A stretch of DNA of 16,692 bases, from positions 1 to 16,692 of the forward strand of contig CABUUG010000027.1 in assembly GCA_902494605.1 (NCBI GenBank), given 5' to 3'. How positions within the stretch are numbered: position 1 is the stretch's first letter; every line of letters begins with the position of its first letter. Of the stretch, positions 8,555 through 14,940 are shown piece after piece. The notes beneath the pieces are model-generated. The model made no database searches and was not told the origin of the DNA. It worked only from the letters and a program-made list of their open reading frames with translations. The position numbers and the translations under genes were made by a program. Source of the DNA: an uncultured Collinsella sp. GTDB lineage: Bacteria > Actinomycetota > Coriobacteriia > Coriobacteriales > Coriobacteriaceae.

Positions 8555-8574
8555 AAATGAGCACGTGAACATTT
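8555..8574. promoter_or_regulatory. LacI-family operator a, module 2
   Basis: AAATGAGCAC.GTGAACATTT, centred on the CpG at 8564/8565. The outer five bases and the four central bases are perfectly symmetric and the inner triplets are not (AGC and, read from the other strand, TTC). This matches the shared operator design. Likely bound by the regulator at 8778-9815. Confidence 0.7.
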
Positions 8575-8576
8575 GA

Positions 8577-8596
8577 CAATGAGCACGTTAACATCC
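8577..8596. promoter_or_regulatory. LacI-family operator b, module 2
   Basis: CAATGAGCAC.GTTAACATCC is a second copy of the same half-site, ATGAGCACGT, centred 22 bp from operator a. The pair probably gives cooperative repression of the GH1/EIICB operon. Confidence 0.65.
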
Positions 8597-8633
8597 GGCT
8601 GGGATGTATAGAAACAAAACAACTTCAAACAGC

Positions 8634-8664
8634 CGCGAACGGTTGTATTTGTTCGGTAAGCGGT
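8634..8664 (+). repeat. 21-bp-spaced direct repeat upstream of lacI 2
   Basis: CGCGAACGGT (8634-8643) and GGTAAGCGGT (8655-8664) start exactly 21 bp apart. The second ends 5 bp before a consensus -35 box (TTGACA, 8670-8675). Spacing and placement match the element in front of lacI 1. Confidence 0.6.
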
Positions 8665-8669
8665 TTTGA

Positions 8670-8699
8670 TTGACAGAAGTTTTCATGTTGTGGTATATG
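8670..8699 (+). promoter_or_regulatory. promoter of lacI 2
   Basis: A consensus -35 box TTGACA (8670-8675) is followed 18 bp later by TATATG (8694-8699), or by GTATAT with 17 bp. The start point would be near 8705, about 70 bp before the gene. Confidence 0.7.
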
Positions 8700-8710
8700 G
8701 CTCGGGTATC

Positions 8711-8728
8711 ATGAGCACGTTATCGATG
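8711..8728. promoter_or_regulatory. third operator, over the lacI 2 transcript start
   Basis: ATGAGCACGT (8711-8720) is the third exact copy of the module 2 half-site; the right half (TATCGATG) is degenerate. It lies just downstream of the predicted lacI 2 start point, where binding would repress the regulator's own gene. Confidence 0.5.
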
Positions 8729-8777
8729 TATGTACGATGCGCCATGGGCGCGGGGAATAGTTGGGAAGCAGGTTAGC

Positions 8778-9815
8778 GTGGAAGGCATGGCTCAGCAGAC
8801 AAGGAATGGTCATTCGGCGAGCGCGGCAGAGGTTGCGGCGCTCGCTGGCGTGAGCCGCCAGACTGTGTCTCGCGTGGTCAACGGTATGCCCAACGTGACG
8901 GAAAAGACGCGCAAGCGTGTGCTGGCCGCCATGGAAGAGCTGGGCTTTCGTCCCAATTTTGCTGGAGCGGCGTTGCGCGGCGGGTCGTATCGTTCTATTG
9001 GCCTGTGCATGTACAACATCACACGTGTCGGTAACCTGGCGACGCTCGAGGGTATCATGCAAGCGGCGCGCGAGCACGATTTTGCCGTCACTATGATCGA
9101 GATGGGCGGCGACAAGCCCTATACACTTGCCGATGCCTCGCGCCGCATGCTCGAGCGACCCGTCGACGGCATGATTCTCAACATGAACCGCATGGCTCCC
9201 GATTTTGAGGAGTTTGTTCCCCAGCCGGGAGTGCGAACGGTCATCCTGTCCATGTATGCGCATCCGCGCTGCACGACGATCGACTCCGACCAGTATGGTT
9301 CGTGCGAGCTGTTGACCAATTATCTGCTGGAACATGGTCACTCGAATATGCGGTTTGTGGCGGGTCCGGAAAACTCGATTTCCTCGCGTTTTCGTGAGGC
9401 CGGTTGGCGCGATACGCTGGGTCGTGCTCATGTCGATGCCGCTCCGATGCTGCGTGGCGATTGGAGTGCGGACAGTGGGTACGCCATGGGCGAGCGGATT
9501 GCGGCCGAGGTGCTTGCCGGCGGGTCGCAGGCGCCGACTGCCGTGCTTGCGGCAAATGACCAGATGGCGCTGGGCGTTATCGCCGCGCTCGAGAACGCGG
9601 GCCTGTCCGTGCCCGACGACGTGAGCGTGGTTGGTATCGACGACGCACTCGAGGGACTTGTTCCTCACAATCGGCTGACGACGCTGCGATTTGATTTGCG
9701 CGGTGTCGGTAAGCTTGCGTTTGAGGCGGCGATTGGAGAGAGCTCGTCTATCGAGGCGATTCATGTGCCGAGTACGCTGGTCGAACGCTCGACTGTTAGG
9801 GACATACGGGGTTAG
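8778..9815 (+). CDS. LacI-family transcriptional repressor, module 2
   Basis: A LacI/GalR regulator of 345 residues from GTG 8778, or 342 from ATG 8787. The helix-turn-helix is AAEVAALAGVSRQTVSRVVNG, then the hinge helix near FAGAALRGG, and a PBP-like effector domain with the family C-terminus LVERSTVRDIRG. Arg-Gln precede TVSR in the recognition helix. It is divergent from the GH1/EIICB operon and should repress it through operators a and b, and perhaps itself through the third site. The effector is likely a sugar or sugar phosphate (inferred). GTG 8778 has an AGG (8770-8772) 5 nt upstream; the purine run before ATG 8787 is too close to it. As in lacI 1, a GTG lies 9 nt ahead of an ATG. Longer readings enter promoter DNA. 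Confidence 0.91.
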   Translation: MEGMAQQTRNGHSASAAEVAALAGVSRQTVSRVVNGMPNVTEKTRKRVLAAMEELGFRPNFAGAALRGGSYRSIGLCMYNITRVGNLATLEGIMQAAREHDFAVTMIEMGGDKPYTLADASRRMLERPVDGMILNMNRMAPDFEEFVPQPGVRTVILSMYAHPRCTTIDSDQYGSCELLTNYLLEHGHSNMRFVAGPENSISSRFREAGWRDTLGRAHVDAAPMLRGDWSADSGYAMGERIAAEVLAGGSQAPTAVLAANDQMALGVIAALENAGLSVPDDVSVVGIDDALEGLVPHNRLTTLRFDLRGVGKLAFEAAIGESSSIEAIHVPSTLVERSTVRDIRG

Positions 9816-9830
9816 GTCCTACTCCGTTTG

Positions 9831-9966
9831 TCTCGATTTGTAACAGGTAGACGGTCAAAAGCGGGCTACGTGTTACAGATTTAGATTCTTCGGAAAGAGC
9901 AATCCTGTTCGTCTCAATCTGTAACAGCTAGGACCAAAAAACTCGGCTAGATGTTACAGATCGAGA
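9831..9966. repeat. array of two 55-bp hairpin repeats
   Basis: Two more copies of the hairpin family, at 9831-9885 and 9912-9966, 81 bp apart, in the convergent gap between lacI 2 and GH1 3. Arms are TCTCGATTTGTAACA/TGTTACAGATTTAGA and TCTCAATCTGTAACA/TGTTACAGATCGAGA. The second unit's centre can extend the stem by CTAG...CTAG, and the first by GTAG...CTAC. With 4661-4955 this gives six copies, all downstream of a lacI gene. Confidence 0.85.
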
Positions 9967-9986
9967 CAAACGGCTCCCGACCAGCC

Positions 9987-10036
9987 CAAAAACAAAAAGA
10001 CCGGGGGCGGCGCGCCGTGTGACGTGCCGCCCCCGG
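9987..10036 (-). terminator. intrinsic terminator of the module 3 operon
   Basis: CCGGGGGCGGC (10001-10011) pairs perfectly over 11 bp with GCCGCCCCCGG (10026-10036). On the - strand the stem is followed by TCTTTTTGTTTTTGGG. It lies about 50 bp after the GH1 3 stop at 10083. Confidence 0.9.
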
Positions 10037-10082
10037 CTGAGAAATGGGGACAGGTTGTGTGAGCGGGCAACCCCGCCAGCCA

Positions 10083-11522
10083 CTAGTCCAGACGACGGGT
10101 CTGCGCCACGTGCTTGTACCAGTAGGCGCTTGCCTTGGGCGTGCGCTTCTGGGTTTCAAAGTCAACGTAAAAGAAGCCGTAACGCTTGTTGTAGCCATTG
10201 GTCCAGGAGAACTGATCCTGCAGGCTCCACAGGAAGTAGCCGCCCACGTTGACGCCCACCTCCATGGCCTTGAGCAGCCAACGCAGGTGCTGCTCGATGT
10301 AGTCGATGCGCGGCTGGTCGTCCACAAAACCGTCCTTGTAGGGGTCCTTGTAGCCCATGCCGTTCTCGGTGATGAAGATCTGCTTGTAGTTGGGGTAGCG
10401 CTGCTTAATGTAGACGAGCAGATCGAACAGGCCCTCGGGATAGATGATCCAGTCCCAGTCGGTGGTGGGGATGCCAGGCTTGTTCACATGCTCGCCAATG
10501 CCCTTAACGCGCCAGCGGCCGGTGCCCTTCTCTCCCGTACCGTTGTGGTGCAGGTCGTTTTCGCCATCGTAGGCCTTCAAGAAGCGGCACTGGTAGTTGT
10601 TAACGCCCAGGTAGTCGTTGTAGAGCGCGGCCTCGCGCATGATATCCAGATCCTCGTCCAAGATCTCGATGGTGCCGCCCGAGACGGCGGCCAGGCGGTT
10701 GGCGCACTCGAGGGTGTCGGGCGCGTAGTCGCCGCGGAAGGTGGCGTCGAGCAAGAACTGGTTTTGCAGCACGTGCTCGTTGTTGGCGGCTTTGATGTCG
10801 GCGGGGTCGTTCTCGTTGAGCGGATACTTAAACTCCAGCGACTGAATGACGCCAATCTTGCCCTTAAAGCCGCCGTTGTGGAAGGCCAGCACTGCCTTGG
10901 CGTGGGCGAGCATCATGTTGTGCTCGCACTGGAAGGCCTCGGCAAGATGCGCCTTGACGCCACCGGGGAAGGTGCCCTCGATGTAGGTGTTGGAGGCGTC
11001 GGCCCAGATCTCGTTAAAGGTGAACCAGTAGGTCACCTGGTCGGCGTACTCCTTAAAGCAGAAGGTGGCAAAGTCCACAAAGGCGTCGATGGTCTCGCGG
11101 TTGAGGAAGTCGCCCTTCTCAAAGAGAGGAAGCGGCGTGTCAAAGTGATGCAGCGTGACGAACGGCTCAACATGGTGCTTATGGCACTCGGCGAAGAGAT
11201 CGTGGTAGAACTGGACGCCCTCGGGGTTGATTTCGCCGGTACCGTTGGGGAAGATGCGGCTCCAGGCGATGGAGAGGCGAATGCCGTTGATGCCAAACTC
11301 TTCGCACAGCTCCAAGTCGACGGGGTACTGGTTGTAGAAGTCCGAAGCGGGATCGGGGGAAAAGCGCCCCTGGGCCTCCAGGAAGTCGTCCCAGGCAACC
11401 TTGCCCTTACCGTGGGTGCGGGTCTCGCCCTCTACCTGGTAGGCAGCGGTGGCGCCGCCAAAGACAAAGTCCTCGGGAAACTGCGTAGGCGGGTAGGTGA
11501 CGCTAGCAGGGTTAACGGACAT
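10083..11522 (-). CDS. lacG: GH1 6-phospho-beta-galactosidase-type hydrolase, module 3
   Basis: A 479-residue GH1 enzyme, cytoplasmic, with acid/base E171 (TFNEI), nucleophile E386 (ITENG) and phosphate pocket FSWTNGYNKRYG (S439, W440, K446, Y448). The Trp supports 6-phospho-beta-galactosidase activity. It resembles the module 1 enzyme far more than module 2: both share VFGGATAAYQVEGETRTHGKG and RFSPDPASDFYN. Here the LHHFD motif is normal. It is the second gene of the operon, 66 bp after EIICB. The ribosome binding site is weak (GGAT 6 nt before the ATG), so translation may be lower or linked to the upstream hairpin. A 6-phospho-beta-glucosidase role is the alternative. Confidence 0.93.
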   Translation of the reverse strand: MSVNPASVTYPPTQFPEDFVFGGATAAYQVEGETRTHGKGKVAWDDFLEAQGRFSPDPASDFYNQYPVDLELCEEFGINGIRLSIAWSRIFPNGTGEINPEGVQFYHDLFAECHKHHVEPFVTLHHFDTPLPLFEKGDFLNRETIDAFVDFATFCFKEYADQVTYWFTFNEIWADASNTYIEGTFPGGVKAHLAEAFQCEHNMMLAHAKAVLAFHNGGFKGKIGVIQSLEFKYPLNENDPADIKAANNEHVLQNQFLLDATFRGDYAPDTLECANRLAAVSGGTIEILDEDLDIMREAALYNDYLGVNNYQCRFLKAYDGENDLHHNGTGEKGTGRWRVKGIGEHVNKPGIPTTDWDWIIYPEGLFDLLVYIKQRYPNYKQIFITENGMGYKDPYKDGFVDDQPRIDYIEQHLRWLLKAMEVGVNVGGYFLWSLQDQFSWTNGYNKRYGFFYVDFETQKRTPKASAYWYKHVAQTRRLD

Positions 11523-11545
11523 GATGATCCAATCGTCTAAATCGA

Positions 11546-11579
11546 AGGGCCAGCCGGTCTTGGATGGTCGGCTGGCCCT
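11546..11579 (-). promoter_or_regulatory. intercistronic hairpin between EIICB and GH1, module 3
   Basis: AGGGCCAGCCG (11546-11556) pairs perfectly with CGGCTGGCCCT (11569-11579), 11 bp with a 12-nt loop. On the - strand TCGATTTAG follows, not a proper T-tract. It is the strongest of the three intercistronic hairpins and could act as a leaky terminator or 3' stabiliser. Confidence 0.6.
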
Positions 11580-11588
11580 GAGCGTTAC

Positions 11589-13364
11589 TTACTTCGAGAG
11601 TTGCTCGGAGACGAAGGCGAGAGACTTATCGCCGTTCTGGGAGAGCTCGATGTACTGCTTGCCACGGCAGGCGACGCACTTGTTGCCCACGCGTTCGCAG
11701 TCCTTCTGCAGGTCGGCCAGGTAGCTGGCGGCCTGCGGGGCCAGGACGACCAGGTCAAAGTCGGGGAGCATGTCGACATGGTTGCCATATGCCTCGGCAG
11801 CGGTTTCAAGATCGATGCCGCGCTCCTTGGCAGCCTTGGCCAGTGCGTTGGCGAGCAGGCCCGAGGTTCCGCCGCCCTGGCAGAGCACGAGCACGCGCTT
11901 GCCGTTGAGGTCGCTGGCGGTCGTTGCCTCGGCAGCGGGTGCTGCAGAAGCGGCGGGGGAGTCGGCCTTCACGGCCTCGGCGGCAGCGCCGGCGGCAACG
12001 CTCTTGGCGTCAGCCTTGCCCTGGAAGGCATCGTTGAGCTTGGCGGCCTTCTCGGCGTTCTTGGCGGCGAGCTCCTCTTGGGAGATCTCGGCCTCCTCGG
12101 CGCACTTCTGGGCGTCATAGGCACGGAAGAACGGGTAGTACAGAACGAAGTCGACGACCAGGATAAGGGCGAGCATCACAAAGGCGAGCGGCTGGAAGCC
12201 CAGGCCCATGATGGTACCGATGGGGCCGGGGACGGTCCAGGGCAGGGTGTACATAAAGCCGTTCATGCCCAAGAAGTCGATAAAGATCTTGAGGATCCAG
12301 ATGTTGGCGATCGGGGCAAAGACAAACGGGACAAAGAAGACGGGGTTGAGCACGATGGGTGCGGCGAACAGCAGCGGCTCGTTGACGGCAAAGCACACGG
12401 GAACGATAGCGGCCTTACCGACGGCGCGCATCTCCTGGGACTTGGCCAGGAAGCAGAACATAAAGACCAGGACGAGCGTGGCGCCGGTGCCGCCCATGCA
12501 GACGACGAAGTACTGGGCACCCTGGGTCAGGACAGCGGAAGCGTGCTGGCCAGCCTGGAACGCGGCCAGGTTGTCGGTCATGTTGGCAACGAGAGCGGCG
12601 GCGATGGCGGGCTCGACGATCGAGGGGCCGTGGACGCCGACGAACCAGAACAGGCTCATGGCGCCGTAGATCACAGCGAGGCCGATGTAGCCATCGGCAG
12701 CGGTGAACAGGGGCTGGAACACCTGGATGACACCCTGGGCAAAGCAGAAGCCAAAAGCAGCGCGGAAGACGATGTCAAAAACCCAAAAGACGGTGATGCA
12801 GACGGAGAAGGGGATGATGTCCTTGAAGGTCTGCGAGATGTTGGGCGGAACCTGCTCGGGCATCTTGACGGTGATGTTGCGCTTAATGAAGAACTTGTAG
12901 ATGATGCCGGTCACAAACGCAGCGATAAAGGCGGTCAGCAGGCCTTTGGAACCAAGGTAGGTGGTGTTGAAGCCGCTGGCGGCGTCCGTGGCGATGGTGT
13001 CGCTCGAAAGGAGCAAGAAGCCGATGATGGCCGCACACATGCACGAGATGAAGTTGATCTGGTTGTTCTTGGGTAGATCGCGGTTCTGGGCGTCGGCGAA
13101 GTGCTTGGCCGTGGTGGCGGCGCAGGCGATGGCCAGGATGCCCATGGAGTAGTTGTAGCATTTCCACAGGGCGTTGTTGATGTCATCGGGCCAGTAGAAA
13201 CCCCAGATGTTGGGGACCGAGGCTACCAGGCAGAAGATGGACGAGAAGATGATGATGGGGATGACGGAGATAAAGCCGTCGCGAATCGCCTTGAGGTACT
13301 TGTTGCGGGCGATCGCGTTGAAAAAGGGCTGGCCTTTTTCGATGGTGGCGATGAGTTGCTCCAT
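11589..13364 (-). CDS. lacE: PTS lactose-type EIICB permease, module 3
   Basis: A 591-residue fused EIIC-EIIB permease. EIIC (about 1-420) has GVHGPS (H245) and NEPLLFAAP (E329). A long charged, Ala-rich linker (about 421-485) leads to EIIB with phospho-cysteine C495 in VLVLCQGGGTS. It diverges from the other two: EIIB has the classic CQGGGTSG rather than CAGAGTSA, EIIC has PEQVPPNISQTF where they have PKEVPGAIAQNF, and its tail lacks the APQVRxYYNxMKADTDRLG segment. A different sugar preference is possible. TAGGAG lies 6 nt before the ATG. First gene of the operon, divergent from lacI 3. It has no EIIA domain, so it probably uses the EIIA at 14941. Confidence 0.93.
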   Translation of the reverse strand: MEQLIATIEKGQPFFNAIARNKYLKAIRDGFISVIPIIIFSSIFCLVASVPNIWGFYWPDDINNALWKCYNYSMGILAIACAATTAKHFADAQNRDLPKNNQINFISCMCAAIIGFLLLSSDTIATDAASGFNTTYLGSKGLLTAFIAAFVTGIIYKFFIKRNITVKMPEQVPPNISQTFKDIIPFSVCITVFWVFDIVFRAAFGFCFAQGVIQVFQPLFTAADGYIGLAVIYGAMSLFWFVGVHGPSIVEPAIAAALVANMTDNLAAFQAGQHASAVLTQGAQYFVVCMGGTGATLVLVFMFCFLAKSQEMRAVGKAAIVPVCFAVNEPLLFAAPIVLNPVFFVPFVFAPIANIWILKIFIDFLGMNGFMYTLPWTVPGPIGTIMGLGFQPLAFVMLALILVVDFVLYYPFFRAYDAQKCAEEAEISQEELAAKNAEKAAKLNDAFQGKADAKSVAAGAAAEAVKADSPAASAAPAAEATTASDLNGKRVLVLCQGGGTSGLLANALAKAAKERGIDLETAAEAYGNHVDMLPDFDLVVLAPQAASYLADLQKDCERVGNKCVACRGKQYIELSQNGDKSLAFVSEQLSK

Positions 13365-13397
13365 GCAATGCTCCTAAGAGTCGGTGGGTTAGCAACG

Positions 13398-13425
13398 ATG
13401 GTAGCTTTTGGCGTTCGGTTGCCAA
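13398..13425 (-). promoter_or_regulatory. candidate promoter of the module 3 operon
   Basis: On the - strand, TTGGCA (13425-13420) and TACCAT (13403-13398) are 16 bp apart. The -35 box abuts the operator at 13425-13444, the same arrangement as in module 1. Confidence 0.45.
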
Positions 13426-13444
13426 AATGTTGACGTTGCCATTT
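13425..13444. promoter_or_regulatory. LacI-family operator a, module 3
   Basis: AAATGTTGAC.GTTGCCATTT, centred on the CpG at 13434/13435. The outer arms extend to CAAAATG...CATTTTG (13423-13446). Same design as the other modules, with inner triplets TTG and GCA. It overlaps the candidate operon promoter. Confidence 0.7.
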
Positions 13445-13464
13445 TGCGGCACAAATAAAGACGC

Positions 13465-13500
13465 GAATCGGTGGTTCCTGTGCCTGCGAACCGTCGATTC
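13465..13500. other. inverted repeat in the module 3 divergent region
   Basis: GAATCGgtGGTTC (13465-13477) faces GAACCgtCGATTC (13488-13500): two matched blocks around a symmetric 2-bp mismatch with a 10-nt loop. It lies between the two operators in the 357-bp region upstream of lacI 3. An 8-bp palindrome AAACGTTT follows at 13510-13517. Function is unknown. Confidence 0.35.
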
Positions 13501-13544
13501 CTTATGCGTAAACGTTTGAGCCGCCCGGTGGCTCTGTGTTTGCG

Positions 13545-13564
13545 CAATGGCAACGTTAACATTT
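13545..13564. promoter_or_regulatory. LacI-family operator b, module 3
   Basis: CAATGGCAAC.GTTAACATTT, centred on the CpG at 13554/13555, 120 bp from operator a. Inner triplets are GCA and, from the other strand, TTA. It is on the lacI side of the divergent region, so it could repress lacI 3 or form a loop with operator a. Confidence 0.65.
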
Positions 13565-13599
13565 GGGAGCAAAAAGCCGTTTGGGGAAGCAAAAATGTC

Positions 13600-13630
13600 G
13601 GTGAACGGTAGGTTTTGGGTGGTGAGCGTA
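13600..13630 (+). repeat. 21-bp-spaced direct repeat upstream of lacI 3
   Basis: GGTGAACGGT (13600-13609) and the imperfect GGTGAGCGTA (13621-13630) start 21 bp apart. A good -10 box, TATACT (13650-13655), lies downstream, but without a clear -35, which would suit an activator-dependent promoter. The second copy is the weakest of the eight. Confidence 0.5.
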
Positions 13631-13721
13631 TGGTGGGGGAGGCGTTGGATATACTTGAAGGCGTTAAAAATGACTGCGTAGGGTGCCACCAATGGCATCG
13701 TCGACATAGAAAGATCGACCT

Positions 13722-14726
13722 ATGGCCGCTGTTAAAAAATCGGTTTCCGTTAAGGATGTGGCGCGTCTCGCGGGCGTTTCGGAGCAGACAGTCTCGCGTA
13801 CGGTGCACGATTCGCCCAGCGTGCGCCCCGAGACCAAGGAGCGCGTGCGTGCCGCCATGCGCGAGCTTGGCTATCGTCCTAACTTTGCCGGCCGGTCGCT
13901 GCGTCGCGGCAAGTTCAAGACCGTCGGCGTCGCCATGTTCAACATTACTGGCACCGGCAACCTCGACCGTATGGAGGGCTTTGCCGCCGCCGCCGACAAA
14001 CACGGCTACGCCATCACCCTCACTAAAGTAGATGGGCATCCGTATACCCTCGAGGGCGCATCGTCGCGCATGAGCGCACTGCCGGTGGACGGCATGGTTG
14101 TGATTATGAACCGCATGCCGGCGGACTTTGGCACCTTTGAGCCGCTGCCCGGTATGCAGACGGTGCTCGTTACCATGCTGGAGCACCCGCTCTGTTCAAC
14201 GGTCGATAACGACCAGTTCGATTGCTCGCGCCAAGTGGTCGAGTACTTGCTGGGGCAGGGGCACAAGACCGTGCGCTTCATCTCGTGTCCCGAGCGCTCG
14301 CTTTCGGGCATGCGGCGCGAGGAAGGCTGGCGCGAGACATTGCGCGCGCATGGAATTGAGCCGCCGCGACTCGTCCGTGGGGATTGGACAGCGCAGAGTG
14401 GATATGCTGCCGGTCAGGCTCTGGCGGACGATCCGACCTGTACGGCCATTTATGCTTCCAACGATGCCATGGCATATGGCTGCATCCGTGGGCTCGAGTC
14501 GCGCGGGAAGCGCGTGCCCCAGGACGTAAGCGTGGTGGGTGTTGACGATAGTTTGGGCGATATCGTGCCCGATCGTCGCCTGACCACGGTGCGCTTTGAC
14601 AACAAACGCGTCGGCATGTGGGCGGTCGACAAGATAGCCGGCGCCGAGGGCGCTGCACCCGGTGTGGAGCACATGCTGTTTCCGGGCGTGCTCGTCGAGG
14701 GCGATACGGTGCGCGATGTACGCTAG
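13722..14726 (+). CDS. LacI-family transcriptional repressor, module 3
   Basis: A 334-residue LacI/GalR regulator. The helix-turn-helix is VKDVARLAGVSEQTVSRTVH, then the hinge helix near FAGRSLRRG, and an effector domain ending in GVLVEGDTVRDVR. Glu-Gln precede TVSR, unlike the other two regulators, in line with the different inner operator triplets of module 3. It resembles lacI 2 (MFNITGTGNL versus MYNITRVGNL) more than lacI 1. It probably represses the divergent EIICB/GH1 operon. An in-frame TAG at 13707-13709 leaves ATG 13722 as the first possible start; the ribosome binding site (AGAAAGA, 7 nt upstream) is weak. A five-codon ATG reading frame (13692-13709) precedes it. Confidence 0.92.
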   Translation: MAAVKKSVSVKDVARLAGVSEQTVSRTVHDSPSVRPETKERVRAAMRELGYRPNFAGRSLRRGKFKTVGVAMFNITGTGNLDRMEGFAAAADKHGYAITLTKVDGHPYTLEGASSRMSALPVDGMVVIMNRMPADFGTFEPLPGMQTVLVTMLEHPLCSTVDNDQFDCSRQVVEYLLGQGHKTVRFISCPERSLSGMRREEGWRETLRAHGIEPPRLVRGDWTAQSGYAAGQALADDPTCTAIYASNDAMAYGCIRGLESRGKRVPQDVSVVGVDDSLGDIVPDRRLTTVRFDNKRVGMWAVDKIAGAEGAAPGVEHMLFPGVLVEGDTVRDVR

Positions 14727-14786
14727 GGCGCGGGTCTGTTTGGGTTGCCGCTAATTGTGTTCGATATTGTTCAGATTGGTTTAAAA

Positions 14787-14817
14787 ACCGTTCACGGGCG
14801 AATAGTGACCGTTCATA
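14787..14817 (-). repeat. 21-bp-spaced direct repeat upstream of lacF
   Basis: On the - strand, TATGAACGGT (14817-14808) and CGTGAACGGT (14796-14787) start 21 bp apart. This is the element seen before the three lacI genes, but inverted relative to the downstream gene. It suggests that lacF shares a regulator with the three modules. Confidence 0.55.
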
Positions 14818-14833
14818 GCTCAAAATTACGTTT

Positions 14834-14862
14834 TGCGCTGTTCTTTTTTGTTTGAATGTTAT
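14834..14862 (+). promoter_or_regulatory. candidate promoter of lacF
   Basis: TTGCGC (14834-14839) and TGTTAT (14857-14862) are 17 bp apart, followed by a leader of about 70 nt. Both boxes are weak matches. The alternative is TTGTTT (14848-14853) with TCATAC (14871-14876), also 17 bp apart. I see no LacI-type operator here. Confidence 0.25.
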
Positions 14863-14940
14863 TGTTTCTGTCATACACAACGCAGCGCGTATGCCCGGAC
14901 GCGATGCTCTCCATTGGTTCATATGTGAAAGGAACGCAAT

